From B46-G9 sp964548365 (GTDB lineage: Bacteria > Desulfobacterota > DSM-4660 > Desulfatiglandales > Desulfatiglandaceae), in assembly GCA_964548365.1 (NCBI GenBank), contig CAZJRD010000006.1, forward strand, positions 1 to 64,000: 64,000 bases of DNA. Reading direction: 5' to 3'. Position 1 is the stretch's first letter. Each line of letters begins with the position of its first letter. The position numbers and the translations under genes were made by a program. Positions 50,113 through 58,652 of this stretch are shown here, piece by piece. The notes beneath the pieces were generated by a model. The model was given only the letters and a program-made list of their open reading frames with translations. It did no database searches and was not told where the DNA came from.

Positions 50113-51000
50113 CTAAAAAATATTTCTCCTGAGGCGGACCTCGAGGCGCTGGATTGAAAGGGAGACCGGGACCGTCAGAACCATGTACAGGACCGTGACG
50201 GTAATCCAGATCTCGAATACCAGGTAGGTGGATGCCATCAATTCCATCCCCTGAAAGGTCAGTTCCTGCACGGAGATCACGGAAACAATAGCTGAATCTT
50301 TAATCGTTGAGACAAACTGCCCTGCCAGCGGCGGCAGGATTTTTCTGATGGTCAGGGGGAAGATAACAAGCCTCATCAACTGCCAGCGCGACAACCCGAT
50401 GGCACGGCCGGCTTCCCATTGTTCCTGCTCAATGGACTGGATCCCTGACCGGATGATCTCCGCGATATAGGCTCCTTCGAAAAATCCGAGGGTTACCAGG
50501 GCCGACACAAACGGGACAAAAAGGCTCGGCGGGCTGAAAACGATCCCCACCAGAGACTGGAATCTCGCCGGCAGGGATTGCAGCAGCCCCTGGAAATCAA
50601 GATTTCCCACCACCTGGGTACTGACAAAATAATAGAAAAGAAAGATCAAGACAATGGGGGGAAGGTTCCGGTTAAATTCAATGTAGGCCCTGGAAAGGAG
50701 CCGCAAAAACAGAATTCTGCTGATGCGGCACAGTCCCATTATGGTGCCCAGCAGGATGGCCAGCAGTGTTCCCCAGACGCTCAACCGAATCGTTGCAAAA
50801 AGACCCTGGAGGAGCAGATTCGAAACCCATGTCCCCTTCCCTGGGTCAAATCTCAGGAGATACTGGGGAATGGCAGACCAGTTCCAGTGGTAATCAATAC
50901 CAACCTTGATCCGGTATGTCAGCCAGATTCCCGCGGCCAAGAAAAGGAGAATCAAGGTTATATCCAGCCAGGACCATTTTTTCTTCATCGTTTCCGGCAC
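50113..51000 (-). CDS. Polar amino-acid ABC permease (HisM/GlnP family)
   Basis: A 295-residue inner-membrane permease. It has an N-terminal helix, a periplasmic loop and then the core with LLAILLGTIMGLCRISR, the IEFNRNLPPIVLIFLFYY motif typical of amino-acid permeases, and the coupling loop SIEQEQWEAGRAIGLSRWQL. A paralogue lies at 51986-52825; the two probably form a heterodimer. The binding protein is encoded between them. No ATPase gene is nearby. Confidence 0.9.
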   Translation of the reverse strand: MPETMKKKWSWLDITLILLFLAAGIWLTYRIKVGIDYHWNWSAIPQYLLRFDPGKGTWVSNLLLQGLFATIRLSVWGTLLAILLGTIMGLCRISRILFLRLLSRAYIEFNRNLPPIVLIFLFYYFVSTQVVGNLDFQGLLQSLPARFQSLVGIVFSPPSLFVPFVSALVTLGFFEGAYIAEIIRSGIQSIEQEQWEAGRAIGLSRWQLMRLVIFPLTIRKILPPLAGQFVSTIKDSAIVSVISVQELTFQGMELMASTYLVFEIWITVTVLYMVLTVPVSLSIQRLEVRLRRNIF

Positions 51001-51020
51001 AGCCGTTACTACCCCGAACC

Positions 51021-51851
51021 CTATTTCAGGAGACCTTCCCAGTCTCTCGTTTCAAACCAATAGTGTTTCCTCTCCTTGAGCCACCCTTCTGCCTTGACCA
51101 CGGTGATCCAGTTGTTTAAGAAATTCAGGGTATCAAAATCGCTTTTCCGGACGGCAAAACCGATGGGCTCTCTGGTAAATGTCCCCTGCAGGGGCAGAAA
51201 AAGCCTCTCCGGGTATTGTAGGGCGAGGAAAGCAGGGAGAGGGGCGGACGCAACCATGGCATGAGCCCTTCCATTTACCACCTCCTGGATCGCCTGGGAT
51301 TCGTCGTCAAACTGCCGTAGTTCCGCCTTCGGCATATACTTCTTCACGGCCGCTACCGGCGTCGCTCCCAGCCTGACCGAAATCACCACACGGGGTTGAT
51401 TGAAATCGTCCAGGGTCTTGAAACCTGCGGCCAACTTCTTATTTGCCACAAGAGACATACCTGTTTCATCATAGGGAATGCTGAAATTTACTTTCAGGTT
51501 CCGCTTCGGGAGGATTCCCATGCCCCCGATAATCACATCAAACTTGCCTGTGAGAAGGGCCGGGATAATGCCCGCCCACTTCGTGGGCACGAATTGCACC
51601 CTGACACCCATATCCCTGGCAACCCTCCTTGCCACATCTATCTCAAACCCGACCAATTTTCCGGTCTTGTCCTTCATGGCCCACGGCACAAAAGTAGACA
51701 TCCCCACCCGCAGGACACCACGCACTAGCACCTGCTCAATCGTGCTCTCATCCACGAGCTGTTTCTGGATCTGTCCTGCAAAACCGAAACCTGGCAACCA
51801 CAATAAAAGAGCAACTGCCATCAATACGACTACAAATCTCCTGGTTTCCAT
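51021..51851 (-). CDS. Amino-acid ABC transporter substrate-binding protein
   Basis: A 276-residue periplasmic protein (SBP_bac_3). The signal peptide is hydrophobic to about residue 25 (cleavage near FAG-QIQ). The mature start VLRVGMSTFVPWAMKDKTGKLVGFEIDVARRVA is the family hallmark (VLRVGM, then GFEIDVA). FDVIIGGMGILPKRNLKVNFS and a later VNGRAHAMVAS segment follow. Binds a polar amino acid or related compound in the periplasm; the ligand is unknown. Confidence 0.92.
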   Translation of the reverse strand: METRRFVVVLMAVALLLWLPGFGFAGQIQKQLVDESTIEQVLVRGVLRVGMSTFVPWAMKDKTGKLVGFEIDVARRVARDMGVRVQFVPTKWAGIIPALLTGKFDVIIGGMGILPKRNLKVNFSIPYDETGMSLVANKKLAAGFKTLDDFNQPRVVISVRLGATPVAAVKKYMPKAELRQFDDESQAIQEVVNGRAHAMVASAPLPAFLALQYPERLFLPLQGTFTREPIGFAVRKSDFDTLNFLNNWITVVKAEGWLKERKHYWFETRDWEGLLK

Positions 51852-51985
51852 ACATTCCCTCCTTTATCATCCAGTGATCATCTGCAACATCTCATTCTTC
51901 ACACCCTTTGTGAAATGAGCCATGCCAAAACATCCCGGCCAGATTGAGAGGCCTGGATCTCTCCGTTCAAAGTATCCATTTCCCA

Positions 51986-52825
51986 TTAGCCCGGGATCCT
52001 GAGTCGGTGTTCCATGACATTAATGACCGCGGACAACAGCAGCGCAAGCGCCAGGTAGATCGCCGCCACCGTAAACCAAACCTCGAACACCAGGTACGTT
52101 TCCGAGATAATCTCCTGCCCCCGCATGGTCAGGTCATAAACCGCTATAGTACTCACCAGGGCTGAATCCTTTACCAGGGAAATTGCCTGGCTGGTCAACG
52201 GGGGCAAGACCCACCTGATGGCCTGCGGCAGTATGACTTTTCGATAGGCCCCGAACTTGGTGAGACCCAGGCTGTAGGCAGCATCCCATTGTTCTCCCGG
52301 GATGGAAATGATCCCCGCCCTGATGATTTCCGAGGCATAGGCACCCTCGAAAAAGCTGAGGGCCAGGACGGCCGCGTAAAACCGGGGAATACCCAGGATT
52401 GGCCCCAGGACAAAGTAGACGAAAAAAATCTGGACCAGGAGCGGCGTATTCCTGACCACTTCCAAGTAGACACGGGCAAGGGCACTTCCCACGAAGGAGC
52501 GGGACAACCGCAAGAGTGCGGTTAGCAGCCCAACAGCAAATGCCAGGACAAAGCTCACCAACGTAATCCGGCAGGTAACCAGCAATCCCTGAATGAGTGG
52601 CCCTGCAACAAGTGTCCCGTCCCTGCTCCAAAGGAAATACTTTGGAATTCGGTACCACTGCCAATGATACCCGAGTTCTTCAGTGTGATACACCAGAAAA
52701 AAAACCATTCCCAGCAGAAGCACTAAAAAACCACTTATGTCTCCCAGTGATCGGTATCTGGATTTTGCCCGCGCTGTCATTTCTCCCGAAACTCTCCCGC
52801 TCCTCTCAGGCCTACCTGGTTTCAT
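51986..52825 (-). CDS. Polar amino-acid ABC permease, second subunit
   Basis: A 279-residue permease paralogous to the one at 50113-51000. It has FVLAFAVGLLTALLRLSR, YLEVVRNTPLLVQIFFVYF and the coupling loop SIPGEQWDAAYSLGLTKFGAY. The start could be the ATG at 52825 or the one at 52780; neither has a strong ribosome site. First gene of the three-gene transporter set, which lacks an ATPase, so a shared ATPase elsewhere is needed. Confidence 0.9.
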   Translation of the reverse strand: MKPGRPERSGRVSGEMTARAKSRYRSLGDISGFLVLLLGMVFFLVYHTEELGYHWQWYRIPKYFLWSRDGTLVAGPLIQGLLVTCRITLVSFVLAFAVGLLTALLRLSRSFVGSALARVYLEVVRNTPLLVQIFFVYFVLGPILGIPRFYAAVLALSFFEGAYASEIIRAGIISIPGEQWDAAYSLGLTKFGAYRKVILPQAIRWVLPPLTSQAISLVKDSALVSTIAVYDLTMRGQEIISETYLVFEVWFTVAAIYLALALLLSAVINVMEHRLRIPG

Positions 52826-52882
52826 GACTCATGAGTGACCTGTGACTAAAATGCACCCGAAACCTTTCGTGTCATCCTATTC

Positions 52883-53007
52883 AATGTCAAATCGATACCC
52901 AATGCCAAATGACCTAATCGTATAAGAACGCGAGTGGTTACGAATATCCGCCGCTGTTTTAGACTGATGTATTTTTTCGTTTTGCCATTTGGATTTCATT
53001 TGACATT
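52883..53007. repeat. Imperfect foldback (inverted-repeat) element
   Basis: AATGTCAAAT (52883-52892) is matched by its exact complement ATTTGACATT (52998-53007). Inside lie AATGCCAAAT (52901-52910) and TTGCCATTTGG (52982-52992), a second, weaker pair. The AT-rich middle has no gene. It looks like a small foldback element or its relic; the same AAT-x-CC-AAAT style words recur near 61785-61900. Confidence 0.35.
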
Positions 53008-53091
53008 TTAGCTTTGACATTTATTTGTTTCCGGCTTGCCCGCCCTTCTTCCATTGATCACTTCTTTGAAACACATGGCCACTTTCTTTTC

Positions 53092-54087
53092 TTATGGTGC
53101 CATTTCTTCCGCGCTGATTGCCGCCCCCAGCAAGGCTGCCTTGCTGTCAAGGATGACCCTGACGGGTATCTTCTCCAGGAATCCCTGGAACCTCCCCTTG
53201 CTGGTAAATGCCTTCAAAAAAAGATCCTCCTTCAGGGCCGGCAGAATTTTCGGCGGAATACCCCCGCCCAAGTAGACCCCTCCCGTGATCATAGCGGTCA
53301 AGGCCAGGTTCCCGCATACGGCCCCAAGCACCGAAACAAAATGATCCAGGGCTCGCCTGCACAGGGGAAGGCCGTTTGTGAGCGCGGCGTCTGTGATGGT
53401 CTTGGCAGGGTCCATGGTTTCAATACGTTCTTTGAACCAGCCTGGTTCTTGGTATCTTCCGGAGTTCTTGAGCCATTGGTAAATATTCACCAGGCCCTGC
53501 CCAGAGAGTACCCGTTCCACGCTCACATGACCGAATTGTCCGTGCAGATAGTGCCACAGGGAGACTTCTTCCTCGGTCCTGGGAGCAAAATCCACATGGC
53601 CCCCTTCAGATGAGATCGGTACATAGTGGTGATCCTGATAAACCAGCAGGGCCTCTCCCAGCCCGGTTCCCGGAGCCACAACACCGATGGGACCATGCCG
53701 CTGTCCCCGTTCCTGATTGAGAGGGCAGATCTGATTGCCATGAAGAAACGGGACAGACAGGGCCGTTGCCGCCAGATCGTTGAGGAGGCGTACCTTCTTC
53801 CACCCGAAATAATTCCTGATCCTCGTTTCCGAAACCACCCATGGAAGATTCGTAGTCCTGGATCGGCCGCTCACCACAGGGCCCGCAATACCAAAGGCAG
53901 CACTTGCAGGAGAGAGAGCATGTTTCTTGGCAAAGTGCTCAAGGATGGTCTCCAGCCCTTTTGCGTCCCTGCTGGCATAGGTGCGCATCGTCTTCAGGCG
54001 CGGCCTTCTTTTCCCCGGCTCAAAAAGGCCGATATTTGTCTTGGTCCCCCCGATGTCCCCGGCAAGGAACGTTTTCTCATTGGGCAT
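53092..54087 (-). CDS. glk: Glucokinase
   Basis: A 331-residue ROK-independent bacterial glucokinase (Glk family). The phosphate-binding motif is LAGDIGGTKTNIGLFE. PGTGLGEALLV and the substrate-region segment SEGGHVDFAPRTEEE follow, and ERVLSGQGLVNIY is a family marker. It converts glucose to glucose 6-phosphate with ATP. The start at 54087 overlaps the upstream pgl stop by a few bases, so it is coupled to pgl and feeds the zwf/gnd route encoded in the same run. Confidence 0.92.
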   Translation of the reverse strand: MPNEKTFLAGDIGGTKTNIGLFEPGKRRPRLKTMRTYASRDAKGLETILEHFAKKHALSPASAAFGIAGPVVSGRSRTTNLPWVVSETRIRNYFGWKKVRLLNDLAATALSVPFLHGNQICPLNQERGQRHGPIGVVAPGTGLGEALLVYQDHHYVPISSEGGHVDFAPRTEEEVSLWHYLHGQFGHVSVERVLSGQGLVNIYQWLKNSGRYQEPGWFKERIETMDPAKTITDAALTNGLPLCRRALDHFVSVLGAVCGNLALTAMITGGVYLGGGIPPKILPALKEDLFLKAFTSKGRFQGFLEKIPVRVILDSKAALLGAAISAEEMAP

Positions 54088-54088
54088 T

Positions 54089-54823
54089 TCACGCACCGAT
54101 CGTCTCCTTTGAAAGCAGGGTGGCCGCTTCCCGATCAAGCATCCAGGTCAAAGACCCGCTGGCAGGCAGGACATGGGAGGCCGGGAGGTGGGGTTCATGA
54201 TCTTCAATCACGGACTTCACCATTTCCGCCTTTTCCTTTCCCGACACAAGAAACACCACATTTCTCGCCTTGTTGATAACGGGGAACGTTATGGTAAGGC
54301 GGGGAACATCGGGATCTCCTCCCGTCACCGGGACCACCCTTCTTTTTCGCTCTTCCAGGGCACTGTGATCGGGGAAAAGAGACGCGGTGTGGCCGTCCGC
54401 TCCCAGCCCCAGGAAGACCAGATCGAAGGCCTCCGGGATCTCCTTTTCGTAGCGCAATGCCCCCTCCTCCGGCAGTAGATGGCCCGGCATAGGATGAACG
54501 TTTCCGATCGGGATATCAATGTTGTCCAGCAGATCTTCTCTTGCCCGGCCGTAGTTGCTCCACCGGCTGTCCGCAGAGACGCACCGTTCATCACCCCAAC
54601 AGAGATGGACCTTGCTCCACGGAATCCCGGAGCAATAGGGTTTCTGCGCGAGGAGCGCATGCATCTTCCTTGGGGTCGATCCGCCCGAAAGGGCCACCAT
54701 GCACCTGCCTCTAGCCTCCACTGCACCCTCAACAACCTCAGTAAAAAAACGAACTCCCTCTTCCGCAAGAGCTTCCACAGTTTCAACAAATATAATTTCT
54801 CTCGTCAGTTTACCAGTTTTCAA
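54089..54823 (-). CDS. pgl: 6-Phosphogluconolactonase
   Basis: A 244-residue enzyme hydrolysing 6-phosphogluconolactone. Family motifs: MVALSGGSTPRKMHALL, VHLCWGDERCVSADSRWSNYG, FLGLGADGHTASLFP with the catalytic His, and VVFLVSGKEKAEMV. The start is set at TTG 54823, since AAGGA precedes it at a good distance and the resulting length matches the family; the open frame extends further into the upstream gene without an ATG that fits. Confidence 0.92.
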   Translation of the reverse strand: MKTGKLTREIIFVETVEALAEEGVRFFTEVVEGAVEARGRCMVALSGGSTPRKMHALLAQKPYCSGIPWSKVHLCWGDERCVSADSRWSNYGRAREDLLDNIDIPIGNVHPMPGHLLPEEGALRYEKEIPEAFDLVFLGLGADGHTASLFPDHSALEERKRRVVPVTGGDPDVPRLTITFPVINKARNVVFLVSGKEKAEMVKSVIEDHEPHLPASHVLPASGSLTWMLDREAATLLSKETIGA

Positions 54824-54882
54824 ATCACGGTCCTTTTTAGAAGCGGGGAGCCGTTCCTTCCCTCCCCCAAATGAACCACTTT

Positions 54883-55560
54883 TTACTCCCCCTTGAATTT
54901 CTTGATGATCTTGGGGATAAAAAAGGAAAAGACAAAGAGCCCGATAGAGAAAAATACCTTGAACGAAATCAGATCCCCCCACTTCCCCGATGCCCACACC
55001 TCCTTCAGGGTCCCGACGAAAAAGGTAAAAATAAAGGTCCCCACGATAATACCGAGGCCTGTTCCAAAAAGATAATCCCTGAAACGCACTTTGGTAAGCC
55101 CCATACCGAAATTCATGGGCGTAAACGGAAAATAGACCAGCCGGAGATAGAGGACCGTGGCAAACCCGTTTCGTTCTATGGCGTCGTCATACTTCTTGAG
55201 CCGATCTCCGATCAACGACGCGGCAAACTCTCTCCCCAGGGTCCTGCCTATGAAAAAGGCGGCACTGGCACCGCCCATGGCCCCGAACCAGACATAGACA
55301 AACCCCTTGTATGGGCCGAAAATGGCTGCTCCCAACCCAGTCAGCAGTGTCCCCGGGATAAAGAAGCAGATCCCGGCCGCGTAGATGACCATGAAGGCAA
55401 TGGGCGCCCACAAACCCAGGGATCCGAGAAAATCACTCAGGGCATCGGCGGTGAGACGCTCCTTTACCGGCGTAAAACGGACCACAACGACGGCTACGGA
55501 AATAAATACCAGCAGCAACAGCGCCTTCAGCACAGCTCCTTTTCGCGACTTTTCGGCCAT
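54883..55560 (-). CDS. TVP38/TMEM64 (DedA-like) membrane protein
   Basis: A 225-residue inner-membrane protein with about five hydrophobic segments. The family core is FFIPGTLLTGLGAAIFGPYKGFVYVWFGAMGG with the later YLRLVYFPFTPMNFGMGLTKVRFRDYLFGT motif (here FPFTPMNFGMGLTKV). Members are thought to act as lipid scramblases or transporters; the role here is unknown. It lies 59 bases upstream of pgl. Confidence 0.88.
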   Translation of the reverse strand: MAEKSRKGAVLKALLLLVFISVAVVVVRFTPVKERLTADALSDFLGSLGLWAPIAFMVIYAAGICFFIPGTLLTGLGAAIFGPYKGFVYVWFGAMGGASAAFFIGRTLGREFAASLIGDRLKKYDDAIERNGFATVLYLRLVYFPFTPMNFGMGLTKVRFRDYLFGTGLGIIVGTFIFTFFVGTLKEVWASGKWGDLISFKVFFSIGLFVFSFFIPKIIKKFKGE

Positions 55561-55616
55561 ATTTTTCGTCTCGGGTACGTTCGTCGGGGTTCCGTGGATG
55601 TTACGAAAGACCCTCG

Positions 55617-55648
55617 GCCTGAACTCAGGCTACGATGGCGCCCCCTCA
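55617..55648 (-). promoter_or_regulatory. Candidate bacterial SECIS element at the arsS 3' end
   Basis: Fifteen bases after the UGA come GCCTG (55630-55626), loop AGTT (55625-55622) and CAGGC (55621-55617): a five-pair stem, extendable to a near-perfect GCCTGA/TCAGGC. The loop starts 21 bases after the UGA and has G in its second position. The final TGA stop lies inside the hairpin. Confidence 0.55.
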
Positions 55649-56638
55649 AGTGAATCCCGGGCCTGCCATACACGTATAGCAATGATCCCCAACGGCTATG
55701 GGGCTTCCCGGTTCAGGGGGACCGTCCATTGCGGAGACATGGGTCTTTTGCTTTCCCATGGGCAATTTTTTCGCCAGATTGAAGTCACAGTCATAGAGGT
55801 TTCCGTCCCACCTCACGGAGACCAGCGTTCGACACATCACCCCATTGAGGGCGCAGGGATTAAAACCCTTTGCCAGGCGATCCAGGTACGACTCCAGGTT
55901 CCCTGAAACGCGAAGCCACTCGCGAAATCTGCCGAGGGGGACATTGGCAAAGATGTAAAGCCGGTTAAAGCGTATGCTCCATTTCTTCTGCAGCTGATCA
56001 CGGAATCTCTTTTCAGCCTGTGCCTGGGAAGGGGGAAAAAAGGCGCCGGTAGGGTTGGATACTAGGTCCAGCTCAAGCCCGGTACCCTCCATCCCGTACC
56101 CGGCCTCGTTCAAACGCCGGAGGGCCCGCATACTTTTTTCAAAAACGCCGGTTCCCCTCTGGGATTCGGTTTGTCTCGGATTAATGGAAGGAAGGGAGGC
56201 CACCACCACTACTCGGTACTCGCGGAATACTTTGATAAAACGCTGGGGTCCAACCTCTTCCATGGCCGAAAGGTTCGATCTCACCATCAGCCGATCACAC
56301 AATGGTGCGACGGCTTCCAGGAACGGCATGAGGTGCGGATGGAGTTCGGGTGCACCCCCGGTGATATCGATCACTTCAAAATGTCCTCTGTCAGCATAAG
56401 AAACGACCTCATCCATCACCCTCTTATCCATGAGCTCGGTTCGGTCGGGGCCTGCTTCAAGGTGGCAGTGCTTGCACGCCTGGTTGCAGAGGAGACCGAC
56501 GTTGACCTGCAGGGTGGTCGTCCGATTCCGCACCAGGGAAAGGCCATGTTTCTCAAGCATGGCCCGGAACGGCTCCACCTGGACCTCAGGGTGCTCGATG
56601 CCATGGAATGTTTCCACTTCAGAAACAGCGGTTTTCAT
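55625..56638 (-). CDS. arsS: Arsenosugar-biosynthesis radical SAM protein, predicted selenoprotein
   Basis: A 337-residue radical SAM enzyme if the TGA at 55648-55646 (residue 331) is read as selenocysteine; otherwise it stops seven codons earlier. The radical SAM cluster motif is CNQACKHCHLEAGP. A C-terminal Cys-rich part has CALNGVMCRTLVSV, DCDF and HCYTCMAGPGFT-[TGA]-GGAIVA. In homologues this last segment is G-S-S-C-x-GA, so the TGA replaces the conserved Cys. From memory, this family (TIGR04167) was first noticed because many members carry selenocysteine here. The next gene upstream is its usual AhpD-like partner. ATG 56638 is chosen; GTG 56647 lies too close to the ribosome site. Confidence 0.85.
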
Positions 56639-56659
56639 GAATCTCACATCTCCTTTCTC

Positions 56660-56992
56660 TTACATGGACAGCTTCTCGGCCACATTCCGCATCTGCACCC
56701 CGTGGACCAGCGAGGCCCCGCCGCGGATGGCCGTTACCACGTGAATCGCTTCCGTCATTTCACCGACGCTTGCCCCCTTGTCAAGACAGGCCTGGGTATA
56801 GGCGTCTATGCAGTAGGGACACTGGACCGTATGGGCCACGGCAAGGCCGATCAGGGCCTTCTCCCGCTCTGAAAGCTCTCCCTCCGCAAACACCGCGCTG
56901 TAGTAGTCAAAGAACTTCTTGGCAAGCTCCGGCGCCTCTTTCCCTATTTCCTCGAATTTTCCCAAGTCTTCCGGCTTGTAATAGGTTTCCAT
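56660..56992 (-). CDS. AhpD-like protein associated with ArsS (TIGR04169 type)
   Basis: A 110-residue carboxymuconolactone decarboxylase/AhpD-fold protein. It begins METYYKPEDLGKFEEIG, with the redox motif VQCPYCIDAYTQACLDKGAS. This small family is found next to the selenocysteine-type radical SAM gene, and here it directly precedes it (22 bases from its stop). AAGGAAGG before ATG 56992 supports that start over an in-frame one 48 bases upstream. It probably supplies a thiol redox or peroxidase step in arsenosugar or related metabolism. Confidence 0.88.
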   Translation of the reverse strand: METYYKPEDLGKFEEIGKEAPELAKKFFDYYSAVFAEGELSEREKALIGLAVAHTVQCPYCIDAYTQACLDKGASVGEMTEAIHVVTAIRGGASLVHGVQMRNVAEKLSM

Positions 56993-57093
56993 CTTCACCT
57001 TCCTTTTCTTCTGGAACTCGTTTTCATCAAATATAGACATTTAAATCTTCCAACCAAGTCATGACCCCCAAGAGCCGGGCAAACGGTATGACC

Positions 57094-58614
57094 CTAACCC
57101 CTCTGACCCGGCCCGTCGCTTCCTGCCGGGTAGAAGCGAAGCATTTCCGCCCGGTCGCCACAGGCCTCACATTCCTCTAGGATGGGCGTCAGAAAAGACC
57201 AGCAGAGTTCCACGCCATCCTGACGCCAGAAGAGCATATGATCCCCCAGCATGCAATCCAGAAACACCTTCTCATACGCTTCCAGGACCGGTCCCTTGTA
57301 GCTCTGCCTGTATAGAAAATCCATGGTCACTGTTCTCAGCAACACCCTCGCGCTCGGATTCTTGGTCTCAAAAGTCAACTGGATTTCTTCTTCAGGATAG
57401 ATGCCCAGGACCAGCCTGTTGGACACGATCTCCTCTCCAAGAACCTCGCGAAATATGGAGTGAGGAACCTCCCTGAAGTGAATCACGATTTCCGTCAGCT
57501 TTTGGGCGAGTCGTTTGCCTGATTTGATAATAAATGGAACGCCCTGCCAGCGCCAGTTGTCCACAAGGACCCTCATCCTGGCAAAGGTGGGAACCAGAGA
57601 ATCCGAAGCCACTCCCGGTTCATCCCTGTACCCGGGAACCGCCACACCATCGACACGACCCGAAGTATACTGCCCCAACCTGAGGTATTGGTCCAGATCC
57701 TTTAACGGAAACGGTCTCAGCGCACGGTAAACCTTCGCCTTTTCGTCTCTTATCCTATTAGCATCGAATTGGGCGGGAGGTTCCATGGCCGTCAACGCAA
57801 GAAGCTGCATCATATGATTTTGAAACATGTCCCTCAGAACGCCTGCCTGTTCATAATACCCTGCCCTGTGCTCGACGCCGAGGGCTTCGGCCGCGGTGAT
57901 CTCCACAGAGCGAATGTACCTTCGGTTCCATAAGGGTTCGAAGATCGCATTGGCAAAACGGAACATCAGGATGTTTTGGACCGTTTCCTTGGCCAGGTAA
58001 TGATCGATCCTGAATATCTGGTGTTCCTTCCAGTGCTCGTGAATGGCCCGATCCAGAGCCATGGCAGAAGAGAGATCACTGCCAAAGGGTTTTTCAACCA
58101 CAATCCTGGACCAGCTCTTTTCATTTTCTTTTGAAAGTCCGGTCTGTCCCAGCATCTTCGCAGTCGATTCGTAGAGTGAGGGAGGAATCGCCAGATAAAA
58201 CAACCTGTTTCTGTCCAGCCCGCGCGCCTTCTCGAGTTTTCTCACAAAACCGGCAAGGGAGACGAACGAAGCATCCGAGTTGTAATCCACCGTTTGGTAG
58301 TGCAGAAGACCGGAAAATCTCTCCCAGTCGGATTCATCAAAATCTCCCTTGTCCTTCAGTGCCTTTTTCATCCGGTCCCTGAAACTGGAATCGTCGAAGT
58401 TGGTGCGGGCACACCCCACAATGAGGGTTGGATCCGGAAGCCCCCCATTGCGGAAAAGGTTGAAAAGGGCCGGCACGACGCTTCGCGCCGTGAGATCCCC
58501 GGACGCCCCTACGATAACAACCGAGCAGGGGTCCGGAAGCCTGTCAATGAGACAGGATTCCGTCGGTACCTTGAGATCGGATGTGGTGGTTGAAGCAATG
58601 ATTGTATCTTCCAT
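57094..58614 (-). CDS. zwf: Glucose-6-phosphate 1-dehydrogenase
   Basis: A 506-residue enzyme oxidising glucose 6-phosphate to the lactone, making NADPH. The nucleotide-binding motif is VIVGASGDLTARSVVPAL (GASGDLT), the substrate loop is RIDHYLAKETVQN with the catalytic His region, and VVEKPFGSDLSSA precedes it. The length is normal. AAGGA eight bases upstream favours ATG 58614 over GTG 58620. Between the glycosidase-DUF547 gene and the arsenosugar pair, in the same run as glk, pgl and gnd. Confidence 0.94.
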   Translation of the reverse strand: MEDTIIASTTTSDLKVPTESCLIDRLPDPCSVVIVGASGDLTARSVVPALFNLFRNGGLPDPTLIVGCARTNFDDSSFRDRMKKALKDKGDFDESDWERFSGLLHYQTVDYNSDASFVSLAGFVRKLEKARGLDRNRLFYLAIPPSLYESTAKMLGQTGLSKENEKSWSRIVVEKPFGSDLSSAMALDRAIHEHWKEHQIFRIDHYLAKETVQNILMFRFANAIFEPLWNRRYIRSVEITAAEALGVEHRAGYYEQAGVLRDMFQNHMMQLLALTAMEPPAQFDANRIRDEKAKVYRALRPFPLKDLDQYLRLGQYTSGRVDGVAVPGYRDEPGVASDSLVPTFARMRVLVDNWRWQGVPFIIKSGKRLAQKLTEIVIHFREVPHSIFREVLGEEIVSNRLVLGIYPEEEIQLTFETKNPSARVLLRTVTMDFLYRQSYKGPVLEAYEKVFLDCMLGDHMLFWRQDGVELCWSFLTPILEECEACGDRAEMLRFYPAGSDGPGQRG

Positions 58615-58652
58615 AGTCACATTCCTTGAATGAGCTGTTAGCTAACAGTTCA

